A program made the position numbers and the translations under genes. The notes below the pieces were generated by a model, which did no database searches, was not told the DNA's origin, and saw nothing but the letters and a program-made list of their open reading frames with translations. From positions 372,001-436,000 of the forward strand of contig NZ_VOGY01000002.1 in NCBI RefSeq assembly GCF_008033385.1: DNA of 64,000 nt, written 5' to 3'. This DNA comes from Algibacter pacificus. Its GTDB lineage: Bacteria > Bacteroidota > Bacteroidia > Flavobacteriales > Flavobacteriaceae. Below, piece after piece: positions 47,785 through 56,922 of this stretch. Positions within the stretch are counted from its first letter, which is position 1. Every line of letters starts with the position of its first letter.

Positions 47785-47829
47785 TAGTGAGGCTAATGTT
47801 TTTAGCCTCACTTTATTAAATTTTTTGTG
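47785..47829 (+). terminator. Hairpin after hsp20, terminator or attenuator
   Basis: GTGAGGCTA (47787-47795) pairs with TAGCCTCAC (47803-47811). The T run is late and interrupted, so partial read-through into the next gene is possible. Confidence 0.65.
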
Positions 47830-47862
47830 TTACATGATATGTTTAATTTAAAATTTAGAATA

Positions 47863-48345
47863 ATGAAAAAGTGTGTTTTATTATTTACTATAGCATTATT
47901 AAGTTTGAATTGCAGTGGGCAAAACAACGAAAATAAACAGACCGAAAAACTGAGTAAAGAACAACCAAAAGGATCATGGAAAGTAGATAAAGAATTTGAT
48001 GAAAATGGAAATTTAATTAAATATGATAGTATTTATTCTTGGTCTTCTAGCAAAAATATAGCGGGGTTATCGGCTAAAGAAAGAGATAGTATGCTGCAAA
48101 GTTTTAAGTCGAAGTTTTTTAATAATTATTCAAGATTTGAACATCAAGGATTTGAAAATCTGTTTTCTGAGGATTCTCCTTTTAGCGAGCATTTTTTTAA
48201 TGACGATTTCTTCGGAAGTGATTTTGGTAGGGACTTTATGGATTTAGATAGTATAACCGAGCAAATGTTTTCTCGTCAAAAAAAGTTTTTAGAAAAGTAC
48301 CAATCGGAATTTGTTTTACCAGAAGCGTATAAGAATAAGATTTAG
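47863..48345 (+). CDS. Exported Phe/Asp-rich protein, lipoprotein-like
   Basis: A 160-residue protein begins at the ATG at 47863 (the upstream TTG at 47827 would break the signal sequence). Residues 1-18 are a signal peptide ending LLSLNCSGQ, with a plausible lipid-anchored cysteine, although Asn before Cys is unusual. The middle, about residues 95-135, is very rich in Phe, Asp, Glu and Ser (for example FSEHFFNDDFFGSDFG). The function is unknown. It shares an 18-base leader with hsp20 and may be co-regulated. Confidence 0.62.
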   Translation: MKKCVLLFTIALLSLNCSGQNNENKQTEKLSKEQPKGSWKVDKEFDENGNLIKYDSIYSWSSSKNIAGLSAKERDSMLQSFKSKFFNNYSRFEHQGFENLFSEDSPFSEHFFNDDFFGSDFGRDFMDLDSITEQMFSRQKKFLEKYQSEFVLPEAYKNKI

Positions 48346-48403
48346 AAAAGGAATACCTAAAACGATGTTTTGGTTATCACTAGTTGATGCCTCATAAGAG
48401 GGA

Positions 48404-50137
48404 CTAAATATCCAAATCGAAAGTACGGCGTAAAAGTTCTAGATTTGGATTGGCCTCTTTTAGTTTTTCGTATTTATCGGCATCGGTAAACACGTATTTT
48501 TTATCCATCACTTCATTGACCGTTATCACTAAACTAATATCAAAATTTTTGAGTTTAGTTCTAATATGAGTCATAAGGTCGTATTGTCCTTGCATAACTT
48601 CCTTTTTATTCGTTTCGGTCGGGAAGGTTAAATGGATATTGGTGCCTTTAATTTTTGGCGTATCCATATTTAAAATAGAAGCGAGGTTATGCTGGCCATC
48701 TTTGGCTAGTTTATCTACAAAATAATTCCATTCTTTTAAAAAAGCTTCGTCTGTAAAAGGTTCGGTTGGGAGGTTTTCCTCATCGACCACCACTTCCATT
48801 TGCTTTATTTGATGCTCTTTTTTAGCGCGAATACTACTTAATGAAAGTCCCGATCTACGTTCTCTACCTTTAGATAAATCTATTTTTATATGAGTGTTTT
48901 CCGGTGGTTTTACCGTAGGTTTAACCTTTGCCGGATCTAATGCCGTATTTTCTGTTTTCGCTTGCGCGGAAGGGTTTTGGCTAGGTTCTTTTTTAGGAAC
49001 TTTTACAGGAACAGGCGTAACACCTTTCTTTTTAAAGTACGACGCTGGAATTATGTAATGTTTGCTATTTTTTTTTTCTCCATCGAAAGTGATAGAGGCA
49101 AGCTGCATGAGACATAATTCAACGAGGAGTCGCTGATTTTTACTGGTTTTATACTTGAGATCGCAGTCGTTTGCGAGGTTGATACCTTGCATTAAAAACT
49201 CTTGCGAGGTTTTTTGCGATTGTTCTAAGTATTTTACTTGGGTTTGTTCTCCAACTTCTAGCAATTCTATAGTTGAAGGCGTTTTACTTACCAGCAAGTC
49301 TCTAAAATGCGATGCTAAACCAGCAATAAAATGGTGCCCATCGAAACCTTTGGATAAGGTGTGATTGAATTGAATGAGTAATTCGGGTATGTTGTTTTCG
49401 AGAATTAAATCGGTACTTTCAAAATAGGTTTCGTAATCGAGTACGTTTAAGTTCTCGGTAACCGCTTGGCGCGTTAAATTTTTTCCAGAAAAACTAACCA
49501 CACGATCGAAAATAGAAAGGGCGTCTCGCATAGCGCCATCGGCCTTTTGTGCAATAATATGCAAAGCATCATCTTCGGCGGTTATGCCTTGTTCTTCAGC
49601 AATATATTTTAAATAATTTTTAGCGTCTTTTACGGTGATACGTTTAAAATCGAAAATCTGGCAACGTGATAAAATAGTGGGGATTATTTTATGTTTTTCG
49701 GTAGTTGCAAGAATGAAAATACAATGTTTTGGAGGCTCCTCTAATGTTTTTAAAAAGGCATTAAAAGCGGCCTGAGAGAGCATGTGTACCTCGTCAATAA
49801 TATAAACCTTGTATTTACCAACTTGTGGCGGGATACGCACCTGGTCGGTTAGACTTCTAATATCGTCTACCGAGTTGTTTGACGCCGCATCGAGTTCGAA
49901 AATATTAAAAGCGAAATCTTCGTCGCCTGTTTCTTTACCGTCACTATTTATCATTTTAGCTAAAATACGTGCGCAGGTTGTTTTACCAACACCACGTGGT
50001 CCTGTAAATAAAAGGGCTTGTGCTAAATGATTGTTTTCAATAGCATTTAACAACGTATTGGTAATGGCTTGTTGCCCAACTACATCCTTAAATGTTTGTG
50101 GTCTGTATTTACGTGCCGATACTATAAAATGTTCCAA
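48404..50137 (-). CDS. dnaX: DNA polymerase III gamma/tau subunit
   Basis: This 577-residue clamp-loader ATPase has Walker A GPRGVGKTTCARIL, the Walker B-like VYIIDEVHMLS, the sensor motif LATTEKHKIIPTILSRC and a C-terminal tail (about 360-577) typical of tau-like proteins. The zinc-binding cysteine cluster normally found between Walker A and ELDAASNNSVDDI is missing; that segment is short and reads INSDGKETGDEDFAFNIF. A basic proline-rich linker lies near 380-430. Confidence 0.94.
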   Translation of the reverse strand: MEHFIVSARKYRPQTFKDVVGQQAITNTLLNAIENNHLAQALLFTGPRGVGKTTCARILAKMINSDGKETGDEDFAFNIFELDAASNNSVDDIRSLTDQVRIPPQVGKYKVYIIDEVHMLSQAAFNAFLKTLEEPPKHCIFILATTEKHKIIPTILSRCQIFDFKRITVKDAKNYLKYIAEEQGITAEDDALHIIAQKADGAMRDALSIFDRVVSFSGKNLTRQAVTENLNVLDYETYFESTDLILENNIPELLIQFNHTLSKGFDGHHFIAGLASHFRDLLVSKTPSTIELLEVGEQTQVKYLEQSQKTSQEFLMQGINLANDCDLKYKTSKNQRLLVELCLMQLASITFDGEKKNSKHYIIPASYFKKKGVTPVPVKVPKKEPSQNPSAQAKTENTALDPAKVKPTVKPPENTHIKIDLSKGRERRSGLSLSSIRAKKEHQIKQMEVVVDEENLPTEPFTDEAFLKEWNYFVDKLAKDGQHNLASILNMDTPKIKGTNIHLTFPTETNKKEVMQGQYDLMTHIRTKLKNFDISLVITVNEVMDKKYVFTDADKYEKLKEANPNLELLRRTFDLDI

Positions 50138-50486
50138 ATTTATTCGCTATTGAGTGAATAACAAAGTTAAAAATTCAATTGGAATTATTAAACTGTAAAA
50201 TCGAAATTTAAAAGGAGTTATTAACAACGGTGTTTTGAGAAGAATTGAGATTGGTAGAATTAAGTATTAAGTATTAAGTATTAAGAATATAGAAAATAGA
50301 GAAAAGTGAATAGACTATAAGATTTTAGAGCTTGGAGTTTAGAATTGGGGATCATAGAATGCAGTTTAAGAGTTTGTTTTTTCTTAATTCTTAATACTAG
50401 TATCTTAATTCTAGTTTTTTGATTTTTTAAAACCTAATAAATAAGTTTTATCGTCATCCAAACTACCTGCTTTTGCAAAAGTGCCT
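50138..50486. other. Gene-free gap with TTAAGTA tandem repeat
   Basis: Upstream of dnaX. Three perfect TTAAGTA units and a partial fourth occupy 50260-50286; an inverted counterpart rich in CTTAATTCTTAATAC lies near 50388-50415. No ORF is credible. Confidence 0.55.
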
Positions 50487-50590
50487 GCGTTAGGGATTGG
50501 AGCATTGTTGGAGCTCTTTTTGTGTTGTTGCACCTATGCAACACAAAAAAGCGACTGCGGAAAGCCCGACCCTTGGGGAACGCCCAAATT
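50487..50590 (+). repeat. Structured interspersed repeat, copy A
   Basis: This 104-base element is nearly identical (one 1-base indel) to the reverse complement of 59423-59527. The ends GCGTT (50487-50491) and AACGC (50579-50583) can pair. Inside is an 11-base stem TTTTTGTGTTG/CAACACAAAAA. It looks like a palindromic extragenic repeat and it lies just before the rnpB promoter. Confidence 0.85.
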
Positions 50591-50617
50591 TATATTTTAA
50601 TGTTTAGCTTTATAATG

Positions 50618-50649
50618 TTGCATTTTATTATTTGTTTGTTGTAATTTTG
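50618..50649 (+). promoter_or_regulatory. Promoter of the RNase P RNA
   Basis: TTG (50618-50620), 21 bases, then TAATTTTG (50642-50649) fits the Bacteroidota promoter. The predicted start near 50655 coincides with the first base-paired residues of the RNA. Confidence 0.7.
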
Positions 50650-50653
50650 ACGG

Positions 50654-50994
50654 CTAGTAGATCGCCTTATCGCTGTCTTGATTTAATTGAGATGGAGGAA
50701 AGTCCGGACACCATAGTTCAATATAGTGGCTAACGGCCACCAACCGAGAGGTTAGGACTAGTGCAGCAGAAAGTATGTACAGGTTATGCTGTAGTGAAAC
50801 CAGGTAAACTCTATGTGGTGCAATGTTATGTAAACCAGTGCTTGAGGGTTGAACGCCCGATGCTGGAGGGTAAGCAGCTAAAGTGTTTTGGTAACAAAAC
50901 ACGTAGATAAATGATAAGGGCTTTTTTTACTTGTTTGGCTTTGGCTTAAACAGGTTTTTAGAAGTACAGAATCCGGCTTATAGATTTACTTACT
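50654..50994 (+). ncRNA. rnpB: RNase P RNA, class A
   Basis: This is the catalytic RNA that trims the 5' end of pre-tRNAs. The universal core GAGGAAAGTCCGGACACC lies at 50695-50712 and its partner ACAGAATCCGGCTTATAG at 50966-50983; the two form helix P4 and the core. AGTAGATC (50656-50663) pairs with GATTTACT (50983-50990) as P1. The total length of about 340 bases is normal for Bacteroidota. Confidence 0.95.
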
Positions 50995-51000
50995 TATAAA

Positions 51001-51038
51001 AAAAACCTTCTTGGCTTTGGCCTTGAAGGTTTTTTTAG
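51001..51038. terminator. Terminator between rnpB and rsmD
   Basis: AAAACCTTC (51001-51009) pairs with GAAGGTTTT (51024-51032), with T runs on the plus strand and A runs that serve the minus strand. It ends rnpB and probably also the rsmD transcript. Confidence 0.85.
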
Positions 51039-51063
51039 TTAAAAAAATTTAAGTTAGTAGTTG

Positions 51064-51603
51064 TTATTCGTTTTCGAAAAAGCTAAACATATTACCACCG
51101 TAACTTTTTGAGTAGCTATAGTTTGTTAGTTTAGATAGATCGGTATGTTTAGAGTGTTCTACAACAAGTACACCGTCTGGCAGTAGCATATTGTTTTTAA
51201 ATACTAATTCTGGTATTTTTCCGAATAGATTTTCGTCGAAATTATATGGTGGATCGGCAAAAATAATAGTGGATTGTAACGTTGATTTTTCTAAAAATTT
51301 AAACACATCACTTTTAATGGTGTTTATAGGCATATCGAATTGCTCGGCCGTTTTATTAATAAATTTTATACATCCAAAATCTTGATCTACGCAAGTAATA
51401 TTTTCAGTGCCGCGAGAGGCAAATTCGTAGCTTATATTGCCTGTTCCTGCGAATAAATCGAGCACGGAAACATCGTCAAAATAATAGGTATTGTTTAAGA
51501 TATTGAATAGAGATTCCTTAGCCATATCGGTTGTTGGGCGAACGGGTAGGTTTTTTGGAGCTACTATTTTTCTGCTTTTATATAATCCTGATATTATGCG
51601 CAT
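51064..51603 (-). CDS. rsmD: 16S rRNA guanine-966 N2-methyltransferase
   Basis: This 179-residue methyltransferase has the N-terminal IISGLYKSRKIVAPK, the motif RPTTDMAKESLFNIL, the SAM loop VLDLFAGTGNISYEFASRG and the catalytic FADPPYNF. It modifies G966 of 16S rRNA. Its ATG overlaps the upstream gene by one base. Confidence 0.92.
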   Translation of the reverse strand: MRIISGLYKSRKIVAPKNLPVRPTTDMAKESLFNILNNTYYFDDVSVLDLFAGTGNISYEFASRGTENITCVDQDFGCIKFINKTAEQFDMPINTIKSDVFKFLEKSTLQSTIIFADPPYNFDENLFGKIPELVFKNNMLLPDGVLVVEHSKHTDLSKLTNYSYSKSYGGNMFSFFENE

Positions 51604-52421
51604 TAAAAGCTATTTATTAAAGTGAAATTTGAATGATTTGGTTTTAAAACATTAGTAAATTTGTAGTTATTTTTTAGACTACCAAAACTAACGTTTCTTA
51701 TGTATTTGTATGCTATATTATATAGTTCGTCGTTTTTATTTACAGCTCCAAGTAAAATAAGATTTAAGGTTTCTGTGTCTAGTTTTAATTGCTCGGCCGT
51801 AAAGAGGATGTAATATATAAAATCTTCTTTTGTAGCATATTCAAAACTATTATAAAATTGAAGTTTTCCTTGATTTGTAACAACAATTTCGAAACGATTT
51901 TGGTTTACGTTTACATAAAAGTTTGAACTTTCCGAGTTTTTTTCCCATTCTAAAATAGTTTCAATTAGAACAGTAGAGGCGTGCTTATAAGTAAAATCGC
52001 CATATAAATCGAAAATATAATTATTCACGTTTACGTAAGGAATATATACGTTTACGCTTTGGTTGATGTCTATGTTGTCGAAGGTTACAAAATCGGACTT
52101 TAAAATTTTTGAGTTGAATTTTAAATAGTCGGCTATGGCATTTTCGTTAAAAATAGTTTGGGGCACTAGGGTTGATAATTCATTTTCATGAATCACGTTT
52201 AAGGACTCAAATTTGTTTTGTAGCAGTGCCTCGTTATCAAAACATTGCTTTACTTGGTCTAATAACTCTAAAGGGTTTAATTGCTTTTTAAACTGAATTT
52301 CTTCTAAAGCAATTATGGTATTATCATTTCGGTTTAGAATACAAAAAGAAAGTCCACTCAAGCTTATTTGAATGGACAGTTCTAAATTTATTTGTGTGTT
52401 TATATTATTCGTTATCGCCAT
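51603..52421 (-). CDS. DUF3822-family protein
   Basis: This 272-residue Bacteroidota-specific protein has an N-terminal part with short strands (LSIQISLSGLSFCILNR) and the central VNVYIPYVNVNNYIFDLYGDF. I recognise the DUF3822 pattern, thought to have an actin/hexokinase-like fold related to pilus assembly ATPases. The function is unknown. It is coupled to rsmD and overlaps the upstream gene by 17 bases; this three-gene arrangement probably forms one operon. Confidence 0.75.
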   Translation of the reverse strand: MAITNNINTQINLELSIQISLSGLSFCILNRNDNTIIALEEIQFKKQLNPLELLDQVKQCFDNEALLQNKFESLNVIHENELSTLVPQTIFNENAIADYLKFNSKILKSDFVTFDNIDINQSVNVYIPYVNVNNYIFDLYGDFTYKHASTVLIETILEWEKNSESSNFYVNVNQNRFEIVVTNQGKLQFYNSFEYATKEDFIYYILFTAEQLKLDTETLNLILLGAVNKNDELYNIAYKYIRNVSFGSLKNNYKFTNVLKPNHSNFTLINSF

Positions 52422-53142
52422 AATTTTTTGGCCAGTTTCCGGTTGTTTTAACTTCGGTCATAGAGCCTACTTTTAAAGCATCTCCATTAACGCCATCCAC
52501 AGCTATTACTTGGTTTTCTTGTACCACTAAATCTGGATTTTGATCGTAAAGAATAACATCTTTTTTAACCAAAGTTTCAAATACAGGAATGTTAATATCA
52601 TTTTGTTTAATAAATCCTGCTTTTAATTCAAATTTAGCACCTTCTTTTCCAACAGGTACATTCATCATTTTTTTATAACGATCAGAGTTTTTAAACAATG
52701 AATCTTTTACAGAAACCGTTCCTAAGGTATCAATAATAACAATATCCATATAGGTATCTACACCGTAACGTCTTGTTAACTCTTTATCAATAACGCTAGA
52801 ATCACGACGCTGAGTAATGGTAAATTCAGCCGTGTCAATAAACTTAATTAAGTTTTCAAATTTATCTGTAAATTTCCCTGTTACTTGTTTGTGTGCTAAT
52901 TCAGAATCTCTTATATCTTTTAAACTTTCAATTACTCTTACGTAACGTTCGTTTTTTAGTTTATTAAATTGAATAGGCTCGTAAATAGACATGTACGTTT
53001 GATAGCCAAAATAGCCAATTAGAATCCAAAGCAAGATGTTTAAAACGGGCTTTAATTTATTTGGGACAAATTTATCAATTACCTTAACCAAGACAATTGT
53101 TGCTATAATCACCGCAACCACAATAAGAATAAATGTTAACAT
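52405..53142 (-). CDS. Conserved membrane-anchored protein, unknown function
   Basis: This 245-residue protein has two N-terminal hydrophobic helices (about 2-22 and 32-50) and a soluble part of about 190 residues, with a helical section (RYVRVIESLKDIRDSELAHKQ) followed by beta-rich sequence. I do not recognise a named family. Its 17-base overlap with the DUF3822 gene suggests translational coupling, and it is the first gene of the unit. Confidence 0.7.
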   Translation of the reverse strand: MLTFILIVVAVIIATIVLVKVIDKFVPNKLKPVLNILLWILIGYFGYQTYMSIYEPIQFNKLKNERYVRVIESLKDIRDSELAHKQVTGKFTDKFENLIKFIDTAEFTITQRRDSSVIDKELTRRYGVDTYMDIVIIDTLGTVSVKDSLFKNSDRYKKMMNVPVGKEGAKFELKAGFIKQNDINIPVFETLVKKDVILYDQNPDLVVQENQVIAVDGVNGDALKVGSMTEVKTTGNWPKNYGDNE

Positions 53143-53237
53143 AGTACGTTATTTAATTTTAAAAGTTTATTAATCGTTATTTAGCAAATCTACAATTTTT
53201 TTTTAATCGTAAAAACCAAAGCGAGTAAAAATCATTC

Positions 53238-53245
53238 TATCTTTG
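53238..53245 (+). promoter_or_regulatory. -7 box for the RecD-like helicase gene
   Basis: TATCTTTG matches TAnnTTTG exactly, 28 bases before the ATG at 53273. Confidence 0.55.
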
Positions 53246-53272
53246 AAGAATTTCTAAAATTATTTTTAATAA

Positions 53273-54709
53273 ATGACGGCACCCGAATTCTATTCCCTTA
53301 TAAAACAGCAGTTTCCGTTTAATCCGACCTTAAAACAAAATATTGTTTTACAGCAATTATCCGAATTTATTTTTAAAAGTGATAAAAACGCGCTGTATTT
53401 GCTTAAAGGTTATGCCGGTACAGGAAAAACCACGATTGTAGGAGCTATTGTAAACAATTTATGGAAGGCAAAAAAGAGCGCTGTGCTTATGGCTCCAACG
53501 GGTAGAGCCGCGAAAGTAATCGCTAATTATTCGGGAAAAGAAGCTTTTACTATTCATAAAAAAATATATTTTCCTAAAAAAGATTCAGGGGGTGGCGTTA
53601 AATTTGTTTTGCAGCCCAACAAGCATAAAAACACCATTTTTATTGTTGATGAAGCCTCAATGATTCCAGATACGCCGAGTGAGTCTAAATTAATGGAAAA
53701 CGGATCGCTTTTAGATGATTTAATGCAATATGTTTACGCAGGTCATAACTGTAAACTATTATTAATTGGGGATACCGCACAGCTTCCTCCTGTTAAATTG
53801 GATATTAGTCCAGCTTTGGATGAAAATACTTTGGCCTTAAACTATAATAAAGAAGTAACTCGAATGGAATTGGACGAAGTGGTTAGGCAAGGCCAAGATT
53901 CTGGTATTTTAGTAAATGCAACTATATTAAGAGATGTATTAGCAAGAGAGAGATACGACTATTTTAAGTTCGATTTAAACGGGTTTAAAGATATTGTTAG
54001 GCTCATTGATGGCTACGAAATTATGGACGCTATAAACGATGCTTACAGCGAATTGGGTAACGAAGAAACCGCGATTATTGTTAGAAGTAACAAACGTGCT
54101 AATTTATATAACCAGCAAATAAGAAGTCGTATTTTATACAATGAAAACGAATTGTCGGCAGGGGATTACTTGATGGTTGTAAAAAATAATTACTTTTGGT
54201 TAAAACCTACTAGCGAAGCAGGATTTATTGCCAATGGAGATATTATTGAGGTTTTAGAAATTTTCAGCATTCAAGAATTATATGGTTTTCGCTTTGCGGA
54301 AGTCAAAGTGCGTATGGTAGATTATCCAAAAATGATGTCTTTTGAAACGGTTTTACTTTTGGACACCATTGAAGCAGAAACCCCATCGTTGCCTTATGAA
54401 GATTCCAACAGACTTTACCAAGAAGTAATGAAGGATTTTGAAGGAGAAACTTCAAAATATAAAAAGTTTTTAAAAGTTAAAGGAAACAAGCATTTTAATG
54501 CCTTACAGGTTAAATTTTCTTATGCCATTACTTGCCATAAATCTCAAGGTGGACAGTGGAATACGGTTTTTGTAGAGCAACCCTATTTGCCAAATGGTAT
54601 CGATAAAGATTACTTACGTTGGCTATATACCGCGGCAACTAGGGCTAAAGAAAAGCTCTATCTTATTGGGTTTAAGGATGAGTTTTTTGAAGAAGATATG
54701 CCTTTATAA
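53273..54709 (+). CDS. RecD2-like superfamily 1 helicase
   Basis: This 478-residue SF1 helicase has Walker A GYAGTGKTTIVGAI near residue 45, the motif MAPTGRAAKVI, the DE-box in FIVDEASMIPD, GDTAQLPPV, and motif VI YAITCHKSQGGQW near the C terminus, followed by LYTAATRAKEKLYLIGF. It belongs to the RecD2-type DNA helicases without RecBC. Its role in repair or replication is inferred. Confidence 0.85.
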   Translation: MTAPEFYSLIKQQFPFNPTLKQNIVLQQLSEFIFKSDKNALYLLKGYAGTGKTTIVGAIVNNLWKAKKSAVLMAPTGRAAKVIANYSGKEAFTIHKKIYFPKKDSGGGVKFVLQPNKHKNTIFIVDEASMIPDTPSESKLMENGSLLDDLMQYVYAGHNCKLLLIGDTAQLPPVKLDISPALDENTLALNYNKEVTRMELDEVVRQGQDSGILVNATILRDVLARERYDYFKFDLNGFKDIVRLIDGYEIMDAINDAYSELGNEETAIIVRSNKRANLYNQQIRSRILYNENELSAGDYLMVVKNNYFWLKPTSEAGFIANGDIIEVLEIFSIQELYGFRFAEVKVRMVDYPKMMSFETVLLLDTIEAETPSLPYEDSNRLYQEVMKDFEGETSKYKKFLKVKGNKHFNALQVKFSYAITCHKSQGGQWNTVFVEQPYLPNGIDKDYLRWLYTAATRAKEKLYLIGFKDEFFEEDMPL

Positions 54710-54819
54710 ATTATAATTCAAAGTTTTATGGTTTGGAATAGGTTTTGATTATAAAATCATGTTTAATATTTTTAGTAACTTCGGAAAAGCTTGAAAATTA
54801 TTTTTTATTCTAAAAACTT

Positions 54820-55386
54820 ATGACAGCAGAAACCATAATTAGTATTTTTTTAGGCGTAGGACTTTCTGCTTCGGTAGGGTTTCGCGTATTTTTGCCTTTA
54901 TTCACATTAAGTTTAGCGGCGTATTTTGATGTTTGGGAACTTAATGAATCTTGGCAATGGGTGGGGAGTTCTACAGCTATAATTACCTTGGGTGTCGCTA
55001 CAGTAGTCGAAATTTTTGCTTATTTTATTCCTTATATCGATAATTTATTAGATAGTATTGCAATCCCGTTAGCGGCATTAGCTGGTACAGCAGTTATGCT
55101 TTCAACGGTTGCAGATTTAAGCCCTGTAGTTACTTGGGCTTTAGCCATTATTGCAGGAGGAGGAACGGCAGCGGCGGTAGCGGGAACATCTAGCACTACA
55201 CGTTTAGCATCTACAGCAACTACAGGCGGATTGGCTAACCCTATTGTGGCTACCATAGAAACAGGAACCTCGGTAATTATGTCTACGGTTTCAATTTTTA
55301 TGCCCATTCTCGCTATTATTTTGGTTATCATTATGTTATTTGTCATTTTCAAATTATATAAAAAGTTTAAACCAAGTAAGGGATAA
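54820..55386 (+). CDS. DUF4126-family inner-membrane protein
   Basis: This 188-residue protein has about five hydrophobic helices and a glycine/alanine-rich middle (GGGTAAAVAGTSSTTRLAST). The start (ETIISIFLGVGLSASVGFRVF) is characteristic of DUF4126. The function is unknown. It lies 110 bases after the helicase gene and 112 before kdsB. Confidence 0.78.
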   Translation: MTAETIISIFLGVGLSASVGFRVFLPLFTLSLAAYFDVWELNESWQWVGSSTAIITLGVATVVEIFAYFIPYIDNLLDSIAIPLAALAGTAVMLSTVADLSPVVTWALAIIAGGGTAAAVAGTSSTTRLASTATTGGLANPIVATIETGTSVIMSTVSIFMPILAIILVIIMLFVIFKLYKKFKPSKG

Positions 55387-55498
55387 GTAATTCTATTATT
55401 TATGCTATTTTTGATATCGGAATGATTTCTTTTAATAAAATCATCTCAAAACATTTGTTATAATAAATTTTAGGTATTAAAAACCAGTACTATTTCAC

Positions 55499-56227
55499 AT
55501 GAAAATAATTTCAATGATTCCGGCACGGTACAGTGCGTCGCGCTTTCCAGCCAAGCTTATGCAAGATTTAGGAGGGAAAACAGTTATTCTTAGAACGTAT
55601 GAAGCTACTGTAGCTACTAAATTATTCGATGATGTTATTGTAGTTACCGACAGTGAAATTATTTATAATGAAATTGTAAACCATGGCGGAAAAGCCATGA
55701 TGAGTAAAAAAGAACACGACTGCGGAAGCGATAGAATTGCCGAAGCTGTTGAGTTTTTAGATGTAGATGTGGTCATTAATGTCCAAGGCGATGAACCTTT
55801 TACGGATAAAGAATCCTTAACAAAACTTATTGAAATTTTTAAAAATGATCCCGACAAAGAAGTTGATTTGGCATCATTAATGGTACACATCTCCGATGAA
55901 GAAGAAATAGTAAATCCGAATACGGTTAAGGTTATTGTAGATCAGTCTAACTTTGCACTTTATTTTTCCAGAAGCCCCATTCCATATCCGCGTGATAAAA
56001 ATGTAGGCGTTAGATATTTTAAACATAAAGGTGTTTATGCGTTTAGAAAACAGGCTATTATGGATTTCTATAGATTACCCATGTTGTCTTTAGAGGCTTC
56101 AGAAAAAATAGAATGCATTCGCTATTTAGAATACGGAAAACGAATAAAAATGGTTGAAACCGATGTTCAAGGTGTTGAAATTGATACACCAGAAGATTTA
56201 GAACGCGCTAAAAAATTATGGAAATAA
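55499..56227 (+). CDS. kdsB: CMP-Kdo synthetase
   Basis: This 242-residue cytidylyltransferase activates the lipopolysaccharide sugar Kdo (or 8-amino-Kdo) as the CMP form. The N-terminal [16 protein letters not shown] loop binds [14 protein letters not shown] and [11 protein letters not shown] are the substrate and metal motifs. The downstream KdnB-like gene raises the possibility that its natural substrate is 8-amino-Kdo. It overlaps the next gene by 10 bases. Confidence 0.95.
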   Translation: MKIISMIPARYSASRFPAKLMQDLGGKTVILRTYEATVATKLFDDVIVVTDSEIIYNEIVNHGGKAMMSKKEHDCGSDRIAEAVEFLDVDVVINVQGDEPFTDKESLTKLIEIFKNDPDKEVDLASLMVHISDEEEIVNPNTVKVIVDQSNFALYFSRSPIPYPRDKNVGVRYFKHKGVYAFRKQAIMDFYRLPMLSLEASEKIECIRYLEYGKRIKMVETDVQGVEIDTPEDLERAKKLWK

Positions 56228-56922
56228 ATTGTAAAAATATAAAGGTTATTGGTTTTGATGCCGATGATACCCTTTGGGTAAACGAAACTTATTTCCGAGT
56301 GGCAGAGGATAAAATTTGTAAATTATTATCTCAATATGAAACACCAAATAAAATAGATCAAGAACTTTTTAAAAAAGAGATAAGTAATTTACCCTTATAT
56401 GGTTACGGTGTAAAAGCTTTTACTTTATCTATGGTTGAAGTGGCTTTAGAATTGTCCAATTACACCGTATCTAACCAAACTATTGAGGCGATTTTAAATA
56501 TAGGAAAAGATATGCTTAATAAGCCCGTGGAACTTTTAGATGGGGTAGAAGAGGTATTAAAAACCTTATCAAAAAAACACAAACTTATTTTAGCAACAAA
56601 AGGCGATTTACTAGATCAGGAACGGAAATTAGAAAAATCGGGATTAACCAATTATTTCCATCATATTGAAGTCTTAAGTGATAAGCAAGGAGATAACTAT
56701 TCAAAGCTATTAAACCATTTAGATATTAAACCGTCTGAATTTCTAATGGTTGGAAACTCTCTAAAGTCTGATGTTTTACCTTTAGTAAATTTGAAAGCTC
56801 AAGCCATTCATGTGCCATTTCATACCACTTGGGCACACGAAAAGGTTACAAAAAAAGAAATGAATGGAAAAGCATTTATTACCATAAATACGTTAAAGGA
56901 TTTGTTAAAACTAATAAATTAA
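56218..56922 (+). CDS. HAD-superfamily hydrolase
   Basis: This 234-residue phosphatase-like protein has the nucleophile motif [13 protein letters not shown], the motif II-like LILATKGD, a lysine in the third motif and the late acidic motif [15 protein letters not shown]. The helical cap between about residues 20 and 95 is of the C1 type. It starts inside kdsB, so the two are coupled. The substrate is unknown. Confidence 0.87.
   Translation: MEINCKNIKVIGFDADDTLWVNETYFRVAEDKICKLLSQYETPNKIDQELFKKEISNLPLYGYGVKAFTLSMVEVALELSNYTVSNQTIEAILNIGKDMLNKPVELLDGVEEVLKTLSKKHKLILATKGDLLDQERKLEKSGLTNYFHHIEVLSDKQGDNYSKLLNHLDIKPSEFLMVGNSLKSDVLPLVNLKAQAIHVPFHTTWAHEKVTKKEMNGKAFITINTLKDLLKLIN

Noticed and set aside
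50260-50420. CRISPR-like array in the repeat region
   Set aside because: The units are only 7 bases long, directly adjacent and without spacers; no cas gene is present.
50654-50902. 82-residue minus-strand reading frame across the RNase P RNA
   Set aside because: It lies wholly within the conserved rnpB core, which explains its sequence; no ribosome-binding site or protein similarity is visible.
55032-55352. 106-residue minus-strand reading frame opposite the DUF4126 gene
   Set aside because: It is a shadow of the alanine/threonine-rich plus-strand gene, with low-complexity composition.
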